From Endothia cerciana (lineage: Eukaryota; Ascomycota; Sordariomycetes; Diaporthales; Cryphonectriaceae): DNA of 64,000 nt. The notes beneath the pieces were generated by a model. It saw only the letters and a list, made by a program, of their open reading frames with translations. It did not search any database and was not told the DNA's origin. The translations under genes were made by a program, and so were the position numbers. Location: contig JALRMH010000030.1 of NCBI GenBank assembly GCA_026119935.1, positions 186,001 to 250,000 of the forward strand. The letters are read 5' to 3'. Of the stretch, positions 23,506 to 35,185 are shown in pieces. The number at the start of each line of letters is the position of its first letter. Within the stretch, counting starts at the first letter, position 1.

Positions 23506-25040
23506 GTCTGATTGATTCTGTCGCTGGCGGGCTTAGCCGCCCCCAGTGCAGGGCCCTTCCCAGTAGCCGACCTGTGCTACCATAGTACGGACGTACAGTG
23601 GCATCAAGCTCTAGTCGGAACCTCTCCCCTTTTGACCGTTGATGGGACCTTGGGGGGAGCCTTGAAGAGGAGGGACCCTGAACTTGGTTGGGCCTCTCTT
23701 TTTTTTCTCTTTCTTCTTCTCTTTTTCTTCCTCCTCTTGGTATTTTTATTTTTATTTTCTCACCCTACCGCAACCCTGTGGCTGCATGTGCCCCAAGCTC
23801 ACCTCACCCTGCATCACCTGTAAGCATCCCAGGCGTTGACCGTGACCACCCTCGATATAAATCCTGGAGGCCCGTACCTGTTCCCCCTTCCACACAGAGA
23901 TGCTGGGGACTTTTGGGAACTGTTAGGATCCTCGGTGGATGACTTCTCTTCTCTCCCCCGCCTTGCCCACTTCGCCCTTCCTTTCTTTTCCTCCCATCCC
24001 AGGGCCTGTCCATCCTTCCCACCTCCCATCGCCACCTACGCCGTCCTCCTCCTTTTCCGGCATCGACACCCACTCCCGTACCATCGCACCGTATGACGTT
24101 GAGGTCTCATATACCCCCTTGGAGCTCACGACTGGTCTGAGGCAGCCGCCCAGCTATCGAGCATCCCGTCTCACAGGATACCCTCACCTGTAGACCTGGG
24201 AGTGGTCTGGATCCCTTCAGCCTTGTCCAGGGTCGGGCATCTTCCGACTGCACATCCCAACTATTGAATTTGGACCCGACGCCACTGCCAAATACAAAAA
24301 CGCAGCTCACGTATTAACCCGGAGGGCAGAACCAATCCCCATCCACACTGCGGAAGTTTTCTTCCTCGGCAGGCTCACATCACGACGACCACGAGGACAG
24401 GACGGGACGAGACTAAACGAGACGAGACGGGAGCCGACGAAGTTCTACGAACGTTCATCAGGTTGATACCCAGGGACTTTGTTCTGCACGAACCTCATCC
24501 CCCTACCAGGTCAGCTCACAGCCACGACGACACCAGACCGGGCCAGGTCAGGTCTGATCGTCAGAAGCTCACAACACCAGACCCCCCACGCCCTTCACCG
24601 GCGACAGTCCCGCGGTTTCTGACAGGCGGAGGGGTTTTCCTAGGCTCTTCGGGACCGGCGATATTGGGGTTGCAAATCCGCGCCTGTGAAAGATTCGCCA
24701 AGGGGATCATCGCCATCTTGCCTAGCGCACACCCCTGAAGCTTGCGTCCCAGTTTGGTTGTGGATCTTCACGTTGCAGTTGCGTCTACGCTGGGCCGGAC
24801 ACGAGCATCCAGGGCCGAGAACTGCCCCCCACACCATCTCACGGACAGGACAATACCAGCGGATCGCAATACAGCGGATCGCAACGCAGGGGACTTTTGG
24901 CCGTGGGACTGCCAAAGAGACCAGACGGCACCGAGCCGACCGCTGCAAGGATCACCGCGAGTTGTCAGGCCGTGGACCCCTCCTCAGCCTCTGCCGCTCC
25001 ACCACAAGCTCTCACCCACCTTGGCGTCTCACAACCCACA

Positions 25041-25054
25041 CCCCCCCCCCCCCC
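25041..25054. repeat. Poly-C tract (14 nt)
   Basis: Uninterrupted C run about 180 bp upstream of the URC4 start, so probably in its leader or promoter. Confidence 0.9.
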
Positions 25055-25233
25055 ACGCTTACGGAGTGTGCCCCTCCTCCCCTACAGGTGTGATCGGTAC
25101 CATACGCGGGTCGCCGACCGCCTAGTTCCCAGTCCCAGCTCTCCGATTATTGCCTATCGTTGCCGCGCCAATCTCATTTCGACCCGGGTCGGATTCCCAA
25201 ACGGTACCTGCTGGCCCACGTCACTCACCCACG

Positions 25234-27145
25234 ATGGGTTTCTTCTCCAGGAAGGATAAAGCTCACAAGAGCCAAAACCAGAAACCATACCTCAAGACCG
25301 TCCAGTCGCAGGTCAGCATCGAATCGGTACACTCCAGCATCAAGTCTCCAGCCGGCACCTTCAGCTCCCGCGCCATGAACCGCTCCTCCGCAGGGACGAA
25401 TCACACTTCGGCCCCCAACACGCCGCTGTCACCCTTCTCCCCCCAGATCCCTAACATCGAACTGCCCAAGGCACCCGAGCCGGATCTGGACCCTGCCGGA
25501 TACCTGAGGAGCTTGGGCGCCGTCCGCGAGAGGTGCAGTGTCGTCACGGCCAAGGCCATCAGGAATGAGCTGAAGCACTTCGATGTCGACATGGGGAAGT
25601 TCCCCGAGGTCGTAAGCTTCGTCGCCAGCATCATCAAGGTAGGGCTTCCTCCCGTGGGCGCCCTGCACGGGCCCCTCAAGGGGCCGCACAACGCGCCGGC
25701 GTATCGTGTGCACGGCTAATCCTTGCTCTAGAGAGACTACGATGCACCTTTCACCACGATACCGGCACATGGCAGACACCAGCACTTCTGCGTGGGCGGC
25801 CGGGACCGGATCGCCCATCTAATGGCCACCTGGGAAAACCTCGAGAATGCCGAGAAGTGCCGCCGCCTCATCGACTTGTTCCTGGTCAGCGTGCTGTTGG
25901 ATGCCGGAGCGGGGACGGAGTGGAGCTACAAGAGCGTCGAGAATGGCCGTATCTACCGGAGATCTGAGGGTATCGCCGTTGCAAGCCTGGAGATGTTCAA
26001 GACCGTATGTCCGCTCCGGCCCGTGCGTGCCCGAGTTGTCATGCTAACGTTCATGATAGGGCCTCTTCTCGGGCGACCAGGGCAACAAGTTCCAGGTCGA
26101 CAAGGCGGGACTCCGGCAGCTGACCGTCGAGAAAATGGCCAAGGGCCTGCAGTCGCGGGAAGGCAACGAGATGGCCGGCCTAGAAGGGCGGACACAACTC
26201 CTCATCCGGCTGGCTGACGCCCTCGACACCAACAAAGAATTCTTCGGCGATGACGGACGCCCTGGCAACATGCTTGGTAAATCCCGCCGGGCTCTTCGGG
26301 AACCGACCACTCATGAACAAAAGACAGATGGCACTAACGCTGTTTTCAGACTACCTCCTGTCGCACCCATCCACGCAAGCCTCTTCTATGCCTATCGTCC
26401 TGTTACCGACACTTTGGGATGTTCTGATGACAGGCTTGGCGCCCATCTGGCCCCCCTCGCGCACGGCGATCAACGGGATCTCCCTCGGCGACGCCTGGCC
26501 CTGCTCGTCTATGCCACAGCCAGCCCCGGCCCCTACAACCCCGACCTTCAGCCCCTTCCCCACATCGGCTCGTTCCGGGTCTGCAGCGGCCTGGGAGTCC
26601 ATCCTGCCCTTCCATAAGTTGACGCAGTGGCTCACCTACTCGCTCATGCAGCCCATGCAGCAGCTGATGAAGATCCACTTCGCCGGCCAGCAGCTGCTGA
26701 CCGGCCTGCCCGAGTACCGCAACGGCGGCCTGTTTATCGATATGGGCGTCCTGACGCTCAAGCCCGAGGACATGGAGAGGGGCCTCGAGAAGTACCAGGA
26801 ATGTTGTCTGCGGACGGGGACCAGGGGCATCGAGGTCGCTCCCATGTTCGAGCCGAGCGACGATGCCGTGGTCGAGTGGCGCGGGGTGACGGTCGGCCTC
26901 CTGGACCGCCTGTGTACGGATGTCAACCAGGCCCTGAGGGCCGAGCTGGGCGGCAACCAGTTGAGCCTGCCTCAGGTGCTGGAGGCTGGAAGCTGGAAGG
27001 TAAGAGATCATATGCCCACAGCAACTCCTGACGGTCCGGAAGTACTGACATCGAGTCACAGGGTGGGCGTGAACTGGCCGAGATCAATCGGCCGAACACT
27101 AGGGAGCCGCCGATTCTCATCGACAGTGACGGAACGGTGTTCTAG
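25234..27145 (+). CDS. URC4: Uracil catabolism protein URC4 (DUF1688)
   Basis: DUF1688 family. URC4 is required for the non-reductive uracil degradation (URC) pathway in yeasts; its exact reaction is not settled. Five exons: 25234-25638, 25732-26004, 26060-26276, 26350-26999, 27062-27145. All joins use GT/AG and close to 542 aa. Recognisable segments: DPAGYLRSLGAVRERC (about 90-105), FTTIPAHGRHQHF (about 140), the catabolism-family core LFLVSVLLDAGAGTEWSY, SEGIAVASLEMF, LEGRTQLLIRLADAL, YRNGGLFIDMGVLTLK and the end PPILIDSDGTVF. It has a basic, Ser-rich N-terminal extension of about 80 residues (MGFFSRKDKAHK). No signal peptide; probably cytosolic. The partner URC genes are not in this window. 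Confidence 0.93.
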
Positions 27146-28061
27146 TGCTGCGCCTTCGTCATCTGTTACCATTCGTCACACCCGGTGTGAGAGCTAGAGG
27201 GACCAGGCAACGCCCTGAACCCCACGCGGGGCAACACATTACGAAGCCCACGGCGAGGACCCCGCTGTTCCCATCATCATTCACCAGCCTCCATCTGCCG
27301 TGGCTGGACACAACCGTTTATGAGAGGTGACCTTCAAAACTCTACTGCATTCTTCAGCTTTATCGAAGCCAGCATTCCTGGATTTGTCTTCTCCATCTTG
27401 GGTTATCTTCATCGAGGGCAACTACAATCCGGTAGTTGTGCGTGTCTAGGGCTCACGGGACCAAAGGATCGGCGTTACGGGAAGGCAGAAAAGATTTGGT
27501 TTCACCCCCCCCCCCCCAAACCACCTCTCCCAAAGCTTACGTCTTGCATGACGGGGCCACTGGTATCGAAAAAAAAAAAGGGAGGGCAAAAAAAGGAGGA
27601 GGGACGAATCAGGATTAGGATTATTGTATTGTCTAGTATTCATTTTAGACATCATACATACCAGGCATGTATAGGTAGTGCTTCTAGCTACGGGTATGTT
27701 TGTCGTCACAATGGAAGATCTCCATCTACGCCACCCTGCTAAGCCGGCACCAAACTTCTGTGGCGAACGCGCCCCCTTATCTGTTTTCCACATTTGTACC
27801 CCCAAGCCTGGAGGTTTCTACTGTGACCCAGACGAGATGCGTCGACTTATGCCTTGGTCCTTAGTCCTTGTATAGCGGGGCATTTAGACACTGCAAGGCT
27901 GATGGAGATCAAACCGTGGGGTCAAGGGCGCGATCGTGGTGGATCCAGAGCTGGGGGTGTACATTTTGATCCCGATTTCTACACTGGCAGGGCCCTCGCT
28001 GTGGGCAGAGGGTCGCCGCTCCACGGGACTGTCGTCGGGTGGAATACGGGTCTCCCTCCCC
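27146..28061. other. Intergenic between convergent URC4 and OXA1
   Basis: 3' flanks. Contains poly-C 27505-27517 and an A10 run at about 27570-27580. No gene seen. Confidence 0.6.
27505..27517. repeat. Poly-C tract (13 nt)
   Basis: Uninterrupted C run in the URC4-OXA1 intergenic space. Confidence 0.9.
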
Positions 28062-29676
28062 TCACCTCCTCTTCCGGCCCTTCTTCTGCTCCTGCCTCCA
28101 CCTCTGCTCCTCCATCCTCGCCCAGTACTTCTCGTTCTCCTCCCTGATCCTCCTCGCCTCGTACTCGTTCGCGGCTTTCCTCTCGTCCGTGGCACCGGAG
28201 CCGCTCTTGTACTCGCTGACCTTGTCGCTCATCTTCTGCCTCATGTCCCGGAAGAAGGTAAGCGGGTTCTCGAACTGGGGGCCGTTCGCCTCCTTGGGCG
28301 CCTCGCTCGCGGTGGTCTTGATGGTCCGCGGCGCCTGGTACTGCATGCCGCCACCGGGGGTGGTGGTCTGGGAGGGGGATGATTTCAGGTAGCTCGTGTT
28401 CTCGATCATCACGTCCAGGGGCGGCAGCCCGCACAGCCTGCGGATGATAGGCATGTGCCAGAGGGTGGTCTGGAGGTACTGCATGACGGCGGCCATGGCG
28501 AGGAAGAGCTGCACGGAGGAGGCCATCTTGAGCGTCACGAGGATGCCGATGGGTCCGAGGAACCAGGGGAGCTTGCTCATCATCCTGGCCTGGTCTTCCG
28601 TCATGAAGGGCAGCGCGCGCTGGTCAGGCGTTAGCCGGGCGCCGTCTGGAAAGAGACGGGCGGGGACGGGGTCGGTTCACACTCACCTGCATACTGAGGA
28701 CCATCATGACGGCGCTCACGCAGGGCAGGATGTAGAATGGGTCCGGCACCGTCAGGTCCGTGAACCACAGGGTCCCTGCGCTCTCCAGCCCGGGCACGGG
28801 CAGTGCCGCCATGCCGCGGCATAGCTTGAACATGCCGATGGCGAGGGGGAACTGCAGCATGGGCAGGAACATCTTGTACATCTTGACCCCGGCCTGCTCC
28901 TGCAGCAGCTTCATCTGCATGCGTATCTCCATGAGCTCGGCGGGCGACGTCTTACCACCCGAGGCCATGGCCACCATGTACTTCTGCTGGGTATCCCTGT
29001 AGAGGGGGTTCTGGCGCATCTCGCGCGACTTGACGGACTCGTGCTGCGCGACGAGGGCCGGGTAGGCCATGACGAAGCGGATGGCGACGGCGCAGCCAGC
29101 GATGGCGCCCCACCAGGGCAGGCCGGCGGTGATGTGCAGGTGCTCGAGGACCCACTGACACATGGAGGTCGGGCCCCAGCCGTAGTCCAGGCCGAGCTGG
29201 GCGAGGTAGCCCACACGCTCGGGGATGTCGAGGAGGGAGGGCCCATCGAGGTCGGAGAAGGCGGAGGATTCGGGGGAGAGCTCGGGAGGGGAGGGTGATC
29301 CGGCGGGAAGGGCCCCGGCCGTGTTGGACTCGGTCGAGGCGAGGCGACGCGAGGAGGGGAGAGTGGTCTGGGAGGGGAGGATGCCGGCAGCGCCTATCCT
29401 GCTGCCCGAGAGGAGACCGACAGTGGGTGTGAGGGGTGACGGTCTGCCATGGCCCCGCAGGCCTGTGCCGAACTGCCTTGTGCTTGCTGCTGCTGGTCGT
29501 GTCTTGAACGCGGCCTGTCTCGGTGGTGGTATCGAGCGAACGGGAGCCCTGGCGAGGATCTGTGCCTGCTTGGTTAGGCCGATGACTTCAATTGGGACGG
29601 GGAGGACACCAGAACATACCTGTCTTTGAAACACAAGGCCACGACCGGCCTGTGTCAGGCCTCTACTTGGTAGCAT
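28062..29676 (-). CDS. OXA1: Mitochondrial inner-membrane insertase OXA1
   Basis: YidC/Oxa1-family insertase that places mitochondrially made and some imported proteins into the inner membrane. Exons: 29676-29620, 29565-28687 and 28619-28062, giving 497 aa. The first intron (29566-29619, 54 bp) has GTATGT, a CTAAC branch site and GCAG but no stop, so it can be read through; the second has GTGAGT and CCAG. The N-terminus is Arg/Ser/Pro-rich with few acids, as expected for a matrix-targeting presequence. Family marks: YGWGPTSMCQWVLEHLHI, PWWGAIAGCAVAIRF, REMRQNPLYRDTQQKY, GMFKLCRGMA and WFTDLTVPDPFYILP. The Lys/Arg/Glu-rich C-tail (RKAANEYEARRIREENEKYW) matches the matrix ribosome-binding helix of Oxa1. 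Confidence 0.95.
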
Positions 29677-30858
29677 GGCGGGCTGCTGTGTTGAGCTCTA
29701 CCAACTCACAACCTGAGGCAGTACGCGTCGTCGTCGAAAGAATCACCAGGGTTGGTGGTGAGGTTTGGATTTTTTGGGGATGAGCAACCCGGCTGGCAGT
29801 GACTCCGCCGGCAGGCATCCCCAGACTTGGCACTTGATCACTAGCTAGCGAGTCACTCACTGGAAAGATCCCCCAAGGTTACAGTGCACCCAGGGGCGGC
29901 CAGGCGCACCTGACAACTTCTTGGCATCTAGTGTTTCGAATGAACACCCACAAAGGGGGGCTGTTGCCGACCGACTCTGTGCTTGGACTCCCCGTGGTCT
30001 CTCAAGATGCTGTCTGCCACGGGCGACGACGGTCAGCTGGACGCCGTCCGAAGTTGTTGCGTTTCGCCATCTTCTACCGAGCGCACCCACCCCAGCCGCG
30101 TGGGGCCTGGTGGACTGAGCCCGAGATGAGACACAACCTATGCCGTCGTTGCCGTTGTCGCCATGTTTGCTCTGCAGGCGAGGATCCAATCGCAAGACGG
30201 GGACGTCGATTAACCTCGATCTGTATGGCGAGGCAGGGTGGCGATTGGGCGCGGGCGCGGGCGCAGGCCTATGCTTAACCAAGAGCTTAATCCCCCCCCT
30301 CTGCCTCCCTCACTCCTCTTTGAAACTTAGGGGAAGAAGACAAATATTTCGGGGGGCTTGAGGCGGTAAACATGATCGGCCGCACGGCTGATCTTCTGCC
30401 AATCGTCTGAGGACACCTATCATCTGAAAGAGGACTGCCTTGGCGCTGTCACCGTGGCTCGTTGTTCCACCTCATCTTCCTAAACAGACGACCCCCTTCG
30501 GATGTGTTCGGAGGCGACGTCAGCAGGCCAAGCTTTGGGGATAGCTTCAAAATTTGAACGTCCACGACACGGCACAGCCCCCTCCCCCCCCGGACTAGCT
30601 TTGGTTGGGCCACCAGCAGGCGGCCCCTTTTCGTGATTCACTATGGTTGTCCGATGTTTGCTCTTGGCCTTGGCACTGGGATAGCCAGCCTCCCGAGTGG
30701 TGATTCTTGCAGGTAGGGTGCGTCTGGGATTTGATCTCTGATCTTGCCTCAAACACCCAACCGGTAAACTCGGCATCAGTAGATAGATATGCTACTATGG
30801 CAGAGGCTGTGATGGGAGAGGACGAGGCTCACGAGGATGATGGATGCGCGCTCCCGCC
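29677..30858. other. Intergenic between divergent OXA1 and GEgh16-like A
   Basis: About 1.2 kb between OXA1 and the TATA box of GEgh16-like A. No supported gene; small antisense frames are arginine-rich noise. Confidence 0.5.
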
Positions 30859-30866
30859 TATATAAA
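30859..30866 (+). promoter_or_regulatory. TATA box of GEgh16-like gene A
   Basis: TATATAAA, about 200 bp upstream of the ATG at 31063. It is followed by a pyrimidine-rich stretch (CTCTTCC, CTTCTTCTTCC) typical of strongly expressed fungal genes, so a leader of about 170 nt is expected. Confidence 0.6.
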
Positions 30867-31062
30867 CTGAGGGCATCGTCCTCCCACGAGAAGATATTTT
30901 GAACATCAGCATCCTCTAATCAAATATCTCCTCTTCCAAAGCGTTCCAGCGGAGCCTTCTTCTTCCATCTTTACCTTCGCTTCTTGTCCCTGCGCGTTTG
31001 ACACGCCCAGTTTTTAACTCCCCACACCCTTTTTATCCATCCGGGTTAATCCCACCGTCGAC

Positions 31063-31998
31063 ATGTATACCAAGGTGTTCATCCTCGCCCTTGCTTCGGC
31101 CTCGATGGTCTCTGCCCACGGCAAGATTGCCGTCGTGGTAAGTCTATTCTTCCCTCTCCTCTACCAACCCCCCATCATATCACACACGATAACTAACAGA
31201 CCATTATCCAAGACCGGTGATGCCGGTGGCAACACCACCGCCTTGGGCATCCAGGGCGGCGTCGTCCCCGGCACGGGCCCCAACAGCAAGACCGAGACGG
31301 ATACGACCATCTTCGACCAGCTCAACGCCGCGTCCAACGGCCTGGGCAAGACCGAGGGGCAGGGCAAGAACACGGTGGACATGATGACGGACGTCGTCGC
31401 CCAGTCCGGCTCGACCCTCCCCCAGGTGTCCTCGGGCGGCTCCGTCAGCGGCACCATGCACATCGTCACCACCGACGGGGCCGGCCCCTTCAAGGCCGTC
31501 GTGGACTCCACCGGCCAGGGCGAGTTCGGGTCGGGCACCGAGGCCGAGGTGACGACGCAAGTCCCCGGCAAGGCTGGCGAGATCGCCCCGGGCCCGCTGA
31601 GCAACAACCTGGCGAGGAGGATGCTGTGGCACATGGGCATCGTGAAGAGGGCGTTGAACGTGAACCAGGATTATGTGAGTATGCACCGCTGGCATCCCCA
31701 ACCCCATCCAACACCCCGCCCTCCCCTCCTCTCTCTCTCTCTCGATTAGGTCCGAGGCTGATGATGACGCGTGTCTTTTCAGCCCTTCGAGGTCCAGGTC
31801 CCCGCTGGGACGACCTGCACTGGCACCGTCGGTGACATGCAGAACGTCTGCCTCATGAAGGTCGCCAACCCCAACCCCGCAGGTCCCTTCGGCGGCGTCA
31901 TTGCCTTCCAGATGGCCGATGCGAACTCGACCGCCGCTGCACCCGCTGCTTCCACGACCGGCGCGGCCCGGCGGTCGGCGAAGTTCGTGCAATTTTAA
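31063..31998 (+). CDS. Secreted GEgh16/Gas1-like protein A
   Basis: Member of the Egh16/Gas1/MAS3 family of small secreted proteins, known from appressorium and infection-stage expression in plant and insect pathogens and also found in saprotrophs. Exons: 31063-31137, 31213-31674, 31783-31998; 250 aa. Signal peptide residues 1-18, predicted cleavage before His19 (HGKIAVV). Conserved blocks: GDAGGNTTALGIQGGVVPGTG with an N-glycosylation site (NTT), TLPQVSSGGSVSGTMHIV (His108), VPAGTTCTG, CLMKV and GPFGGV. Dibasic sites RR and KR precede both variable segments. It is about 40% alike by eye to the copy at 50.7 kb. It has an extra intron after residue 25, and lacks two cysteines present in that copy. 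Biochemical activity is not established for the family. Confidence 0.93.
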
Positions 31999-32683
31999 TG
32001 TCCCTATGCCGATGTCACGAGTCGTGGCGCTGGCTTCGTCAGGCCCGGGGTAGCTGGTGTTGGAAGGCTGGGGCGTGAGGCTGATGCTGGTGCTGGTGCT
32101 GCTGCTGCTGCTGATGATAATGATGATCTCTGAACATTTATAGTACATATTCATTCCTTAAACAAAATGTACACAACACTCTCATTTCATTTCGAGAGCC
32201 CGTGTCCTGCGTCTGCAATATTGTGAGACCCGCAAAAGTACGAATCTCCCCTTCAGCACCCTTCGTAGGATGGTCTCCGTGCCGTACATCGTACACTCGT
32301 AGACAACACAGTAGACGTGAGTAAGGACTGCGATCAAGCATGGTCAGGACAAACCCTGTCGGTCTCGGTCTTTTGTGTAGTATTTGTCTCTACGTACAAA
32401 ACTTTTGGGCCTTGTGGTTGTATGCCGAGGTGGCGTGGGTCATAGCCGCGGAACCAGAGAGATATCCCGCGGTCGTTTGGAACTCAACGCCCTCGTACGT
32501 AGGCCCTATGCTTCTTTTTTGGGGTGTCTTTGTTGTGTATCCGGCCACTTCTAGTTCCAGCGCCCCCAGCCCATCTATGCGGTCCTTCCGCAGGGCTTGG
32601 GTGTACCAGTGGCTAAGTCCCGACAGCGATGGTGCACTCAAGTCCTCGGCAGTTCTTTTACAGAAACCCTCGGGCTATCGTCC
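31999..32683. other. 3' flanks of GEgh16-like A and MIM1
   Basis: Contains a (GCTG)/(GCT)n then GAT repeat at about 32076-32127, just after the GEgh16-like A stop and likely in its 3' UTR. No other gene. Confidence 0.6.
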
Positions 32684-33147
32684 TCACTCCAAGCTGGCGA
32701 CGTCGTTCAAGCCGGGCATCGGGTGGGGCGGCTTGTCGCGCACCTCGATGCCCGGTCCCATGGGGTGCCGTTGCCTTTTAGACGCGGGGAATACCTGACC
32801 AGGCGGCCTCAAGTTAGCACCCATCTAGCTCTACCAACAAACGTATTCATCGAGACCATAGCAGGCAGGCTACGTACCCTAGTTCCACTCCAACCTAACC
32901 TGAACGCGGCCTCGTGGGCAAACAACTCGCCGAAGCCCAGCATCATGCCGTTGATAAAGGGCAGGAACAGGTTTATCGCCGCGCCGCGTATGAGGCCCCA
33001 GAGGGTGGGAGGCTGGTAGAGTATGATTGCAGGAGAGGCCGAGGAGGGTGACGAGGTCGAAATGTCTTCGGGCGAGTACTGCTCGCTGTCTGAGTGCATG
33101 GTCACTCCGGACTCAGCCATGGGGTTCGATGGGTTTTCTGAAGCCAT
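32684..33147 (-). CDS. MIM1: Mitochondrial import protein MIM1/TOM13
   Basis: Small outer-mitochondrial-membrane protein that helps insert helical and TOM-complex proteins. Exons 33147-32878 and 32794-32684 join in phase 0 (donor GTACGT, branch GCTAAC, acceptor GTCAG), giving 126 aa. The first 42 residues are Ser/Glu-rich and disordered. The single membrane helix with the family core PTLWGLIRGAAINLFLPFI then NGMMLGFGELFAHE spans about residues 48-80. Exon 2 encodes the conserved VFPASKRQRHPMGPGIEVR tail. The length and the GxxxG-like helix are typical for filamentous-fungal TOM13. Confidence 0.92.
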
Positions 33148-33795
33148 TGTGATTTCGAAACTCCGTGTTGTTTTGTTGAACGATACGGGAAACGGAAGTG
33201 AAAGTACAGACTACGCCGCGTCCCGCAACTATGGCGAATGTCGTGGAGGTGGAAGGTGGATTGTCGAGGTTGTCGACGTGAATGGGTCTGTGAAGCTGGC
33301 GGTGGAAGGTTGACGTTCATCGGTGTTACGTCGCCAAGGTCGCTAGCTACCCCGTAGTGCTGCCATGTCTGCCTGCCGCTGCGCAGCGGGACCGCGGCTG
33401 GGTTTGCGGCCCAGGCCTGTGTGTGGCCCTAGCTCCCCCCACCCCCTCCAGCTTCCGTCATAGTGGGGCGGGCCGCTGAAACTGGGACCACCGCGGGGGG
33501 CGTCGTCGCCTTTCAGCTGCCTGCTGCTACTGACCTACTGCAACCAGGCCTGGGCGTGGCGGGGAAATCACCAGAAGGCTAGCTGAGCAAGACAGACAGC
33601 TTCGCAAGACTGGCTTTCTTTCCGTCTGCAAACACTTCCAAACACTTCTGAATTCTCACGTCGACATACCTCCTGTTCGCGATACCTTCTTTTCCACGCT
33701 GTCCAGGAACCGTTCTGGGCACATATTCCAAGAGAAGAGCTCCTGCTACTGATCCATCCTGCACCTCATTCTCCTGATCAAACACATTCGCCAAC
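33148..33795. other. Divergent promoter region MIM1/SHP1
   Basis: No gene seen. CT-rich sequence runs toward the SHP1 start. Confidence 0.6.
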
Positions 33796-35185
33796 ATGGC
33801 GGACCACGACGAGATGGTGATGCAGTTCTGTGAGCTCACTGGAGCCAGTGCCAGCAAGGTATGTTACATCTTGGGGACATCAACAGGTCTCAGATTACTG
33901 TTGTGCTGACATCAAATTCTCGGGACAGGCTGCGCAATACCTTGAGGCCAGCCAGTGGAACGTCTCTGCCGCTGTTGGCTCGTTCTTTGCCGATGATGAG
34001 GAGGACTCCGACGAGCCTGCTGCTGGCCCTTCCTCCCAACCCGCCGTCCCACAAGACTACACTGGCCCCCGAACTCTTGATGGTCGCCCTGCCCCACAGT
34101 CCGCCGCCCAGTCCTCCGCTTCTTCCAAGAAGCCCGCCAAGAAGACAGGGCTGGCGACCCTGGGGTCTCTGCGTAGTGGTTCTGGCCACGATCACGATGA
34201 AGATGACGATGACGACGACGATGACGACGATTCGGATCGCAGGGGCCCTCGTGATCTGTTTGCTGGTGGTGAGAAGTCCGGTCTGGCTGTGCAGGATCCC
34301 GCGCGTCACAACGCCGACCCTCAGAACGTGATCAAGGACATCCTTGCCAAGGCAAAGGCGTACGTTAACTCGGTCGCGACCTGTTAGGCACGTATATACT
34401 GACGAGACATGACTAGAAATGCCAAGCGCGCGACCAGCGAGGAGGAAGCTCCCGGCCCGTCTCGTTCTTCCAACTTCCGCGGCGGCGGCGTCACCGTCGG
34501 CGGCGAGGGTGCTGAGTCTCGTCGCATTCCTGATACTAGCGGCCCCCCGGCCCGGGCGGAACTTCCTGTCGTGACACGGACGCTGCATCTCTGGCGCGAC
34601 GGGTTCTCTATCGAGGATAGTCCTCTGCGGCGCTATTCGGATCCTGAGCATGCCATGGATCTGCAGATGATCCGATCTGGCCGCGCCCCGCTTCACCTTA
34701 TGGATGTTGAGCACGGGCAGCGGTGTGATGTGAGGCTACAGCAGCATGAGGAGGACTGGCATCAGCTACCGCGAATCTACCGACCCTTCGGGGGACAGGG
34801 ACGGCGATTGGGAAGCCCCGTGCCTGGCGTTGGTAGTGGCTCGTTGACACCCACAGAGACTGCTCCAGCTCCAGCCGCCGCCGCAGCAAGCGGCACGCAG
34901 GCACCTTCTGCACCTGCTGCTCCAGCCAACGTCGACAACAGCCAGCCTACCGTTGCCATCCGAATCCAGCTGCCCGACGGTTCCCGCCTGCCCGCCCGGT
35001 TCAACCTCACCAACACCATCGGAGACCTCTACCAGTTCGCTTCTAACACATCGCCTGAGATGAGGACTCGCAATTTCATCATCCAGTCTACCTTCCCGAG
35101 CAAAGAATATACCGATAGGGAGCAGAAGCTGGAGGAGGTCGATGCCTTCAAGAGGGGCGGTATTGCCGTTGTGAAGTGGGCCTAA
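33796..35185 (+). CDS. SHP1: p47/Shp1-type Cdc48 cofactor (UBA-SEP-UBX)
   Basis: Adaptor that links the AAA-ATPase Cdc48/p97 to ubiquitinated substrates and membrane fusion. Exons 33796-33858, 33929-34359 and 34417-35185 give 420 aa. The UBA-like domain spans the first intron (MVMQFCELTGASASK joined to AAQYLEASQWNVSAAVGSFF). Next comes a disordered acidic stretch including ten or more Asp residues encoded by a GAT/GAC run near 34195-34235. The SEP domain (about 215-295) includes RTLHLWRDGFSIEDSPLRRY and a basic substrate motif. The UBX domain occupies the last 80 residues (VAIRIQLPDGSRLPARFNLT ... FPSKEYTD). Domain order and length match fungal Shp1. The first intron after 21 codons is a common position for this locus type. 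Confidence 0.95.

Larger units (their letters stand above)
18078..25233. other. 7.2-kb gene-poor region
   Basis: No open frame here has recognisable domains or a splice-consistent model. It holds poly-G at 18268-18280 and 20342-20354, poly-C at 25041-25054, a GCCAGGCC-type repeat at about 23457-23505, repeated GTAC-rich palindromic motifs at 23.2-23.6 kb, and a pyrimidine-rich stretch at 23695-23765. The last few hundred bases are probably the URC4 5' leader. A non-coding or lineage-specific transcript cannot be excluded. Confidence 0.5.

Noticed and set aside
32076..32127. Coding extension over the GCT/GAT repeat after GEgh16 A
   Set aside because: Lies past the stop at 31998; best seen as 3' UTR repeat.
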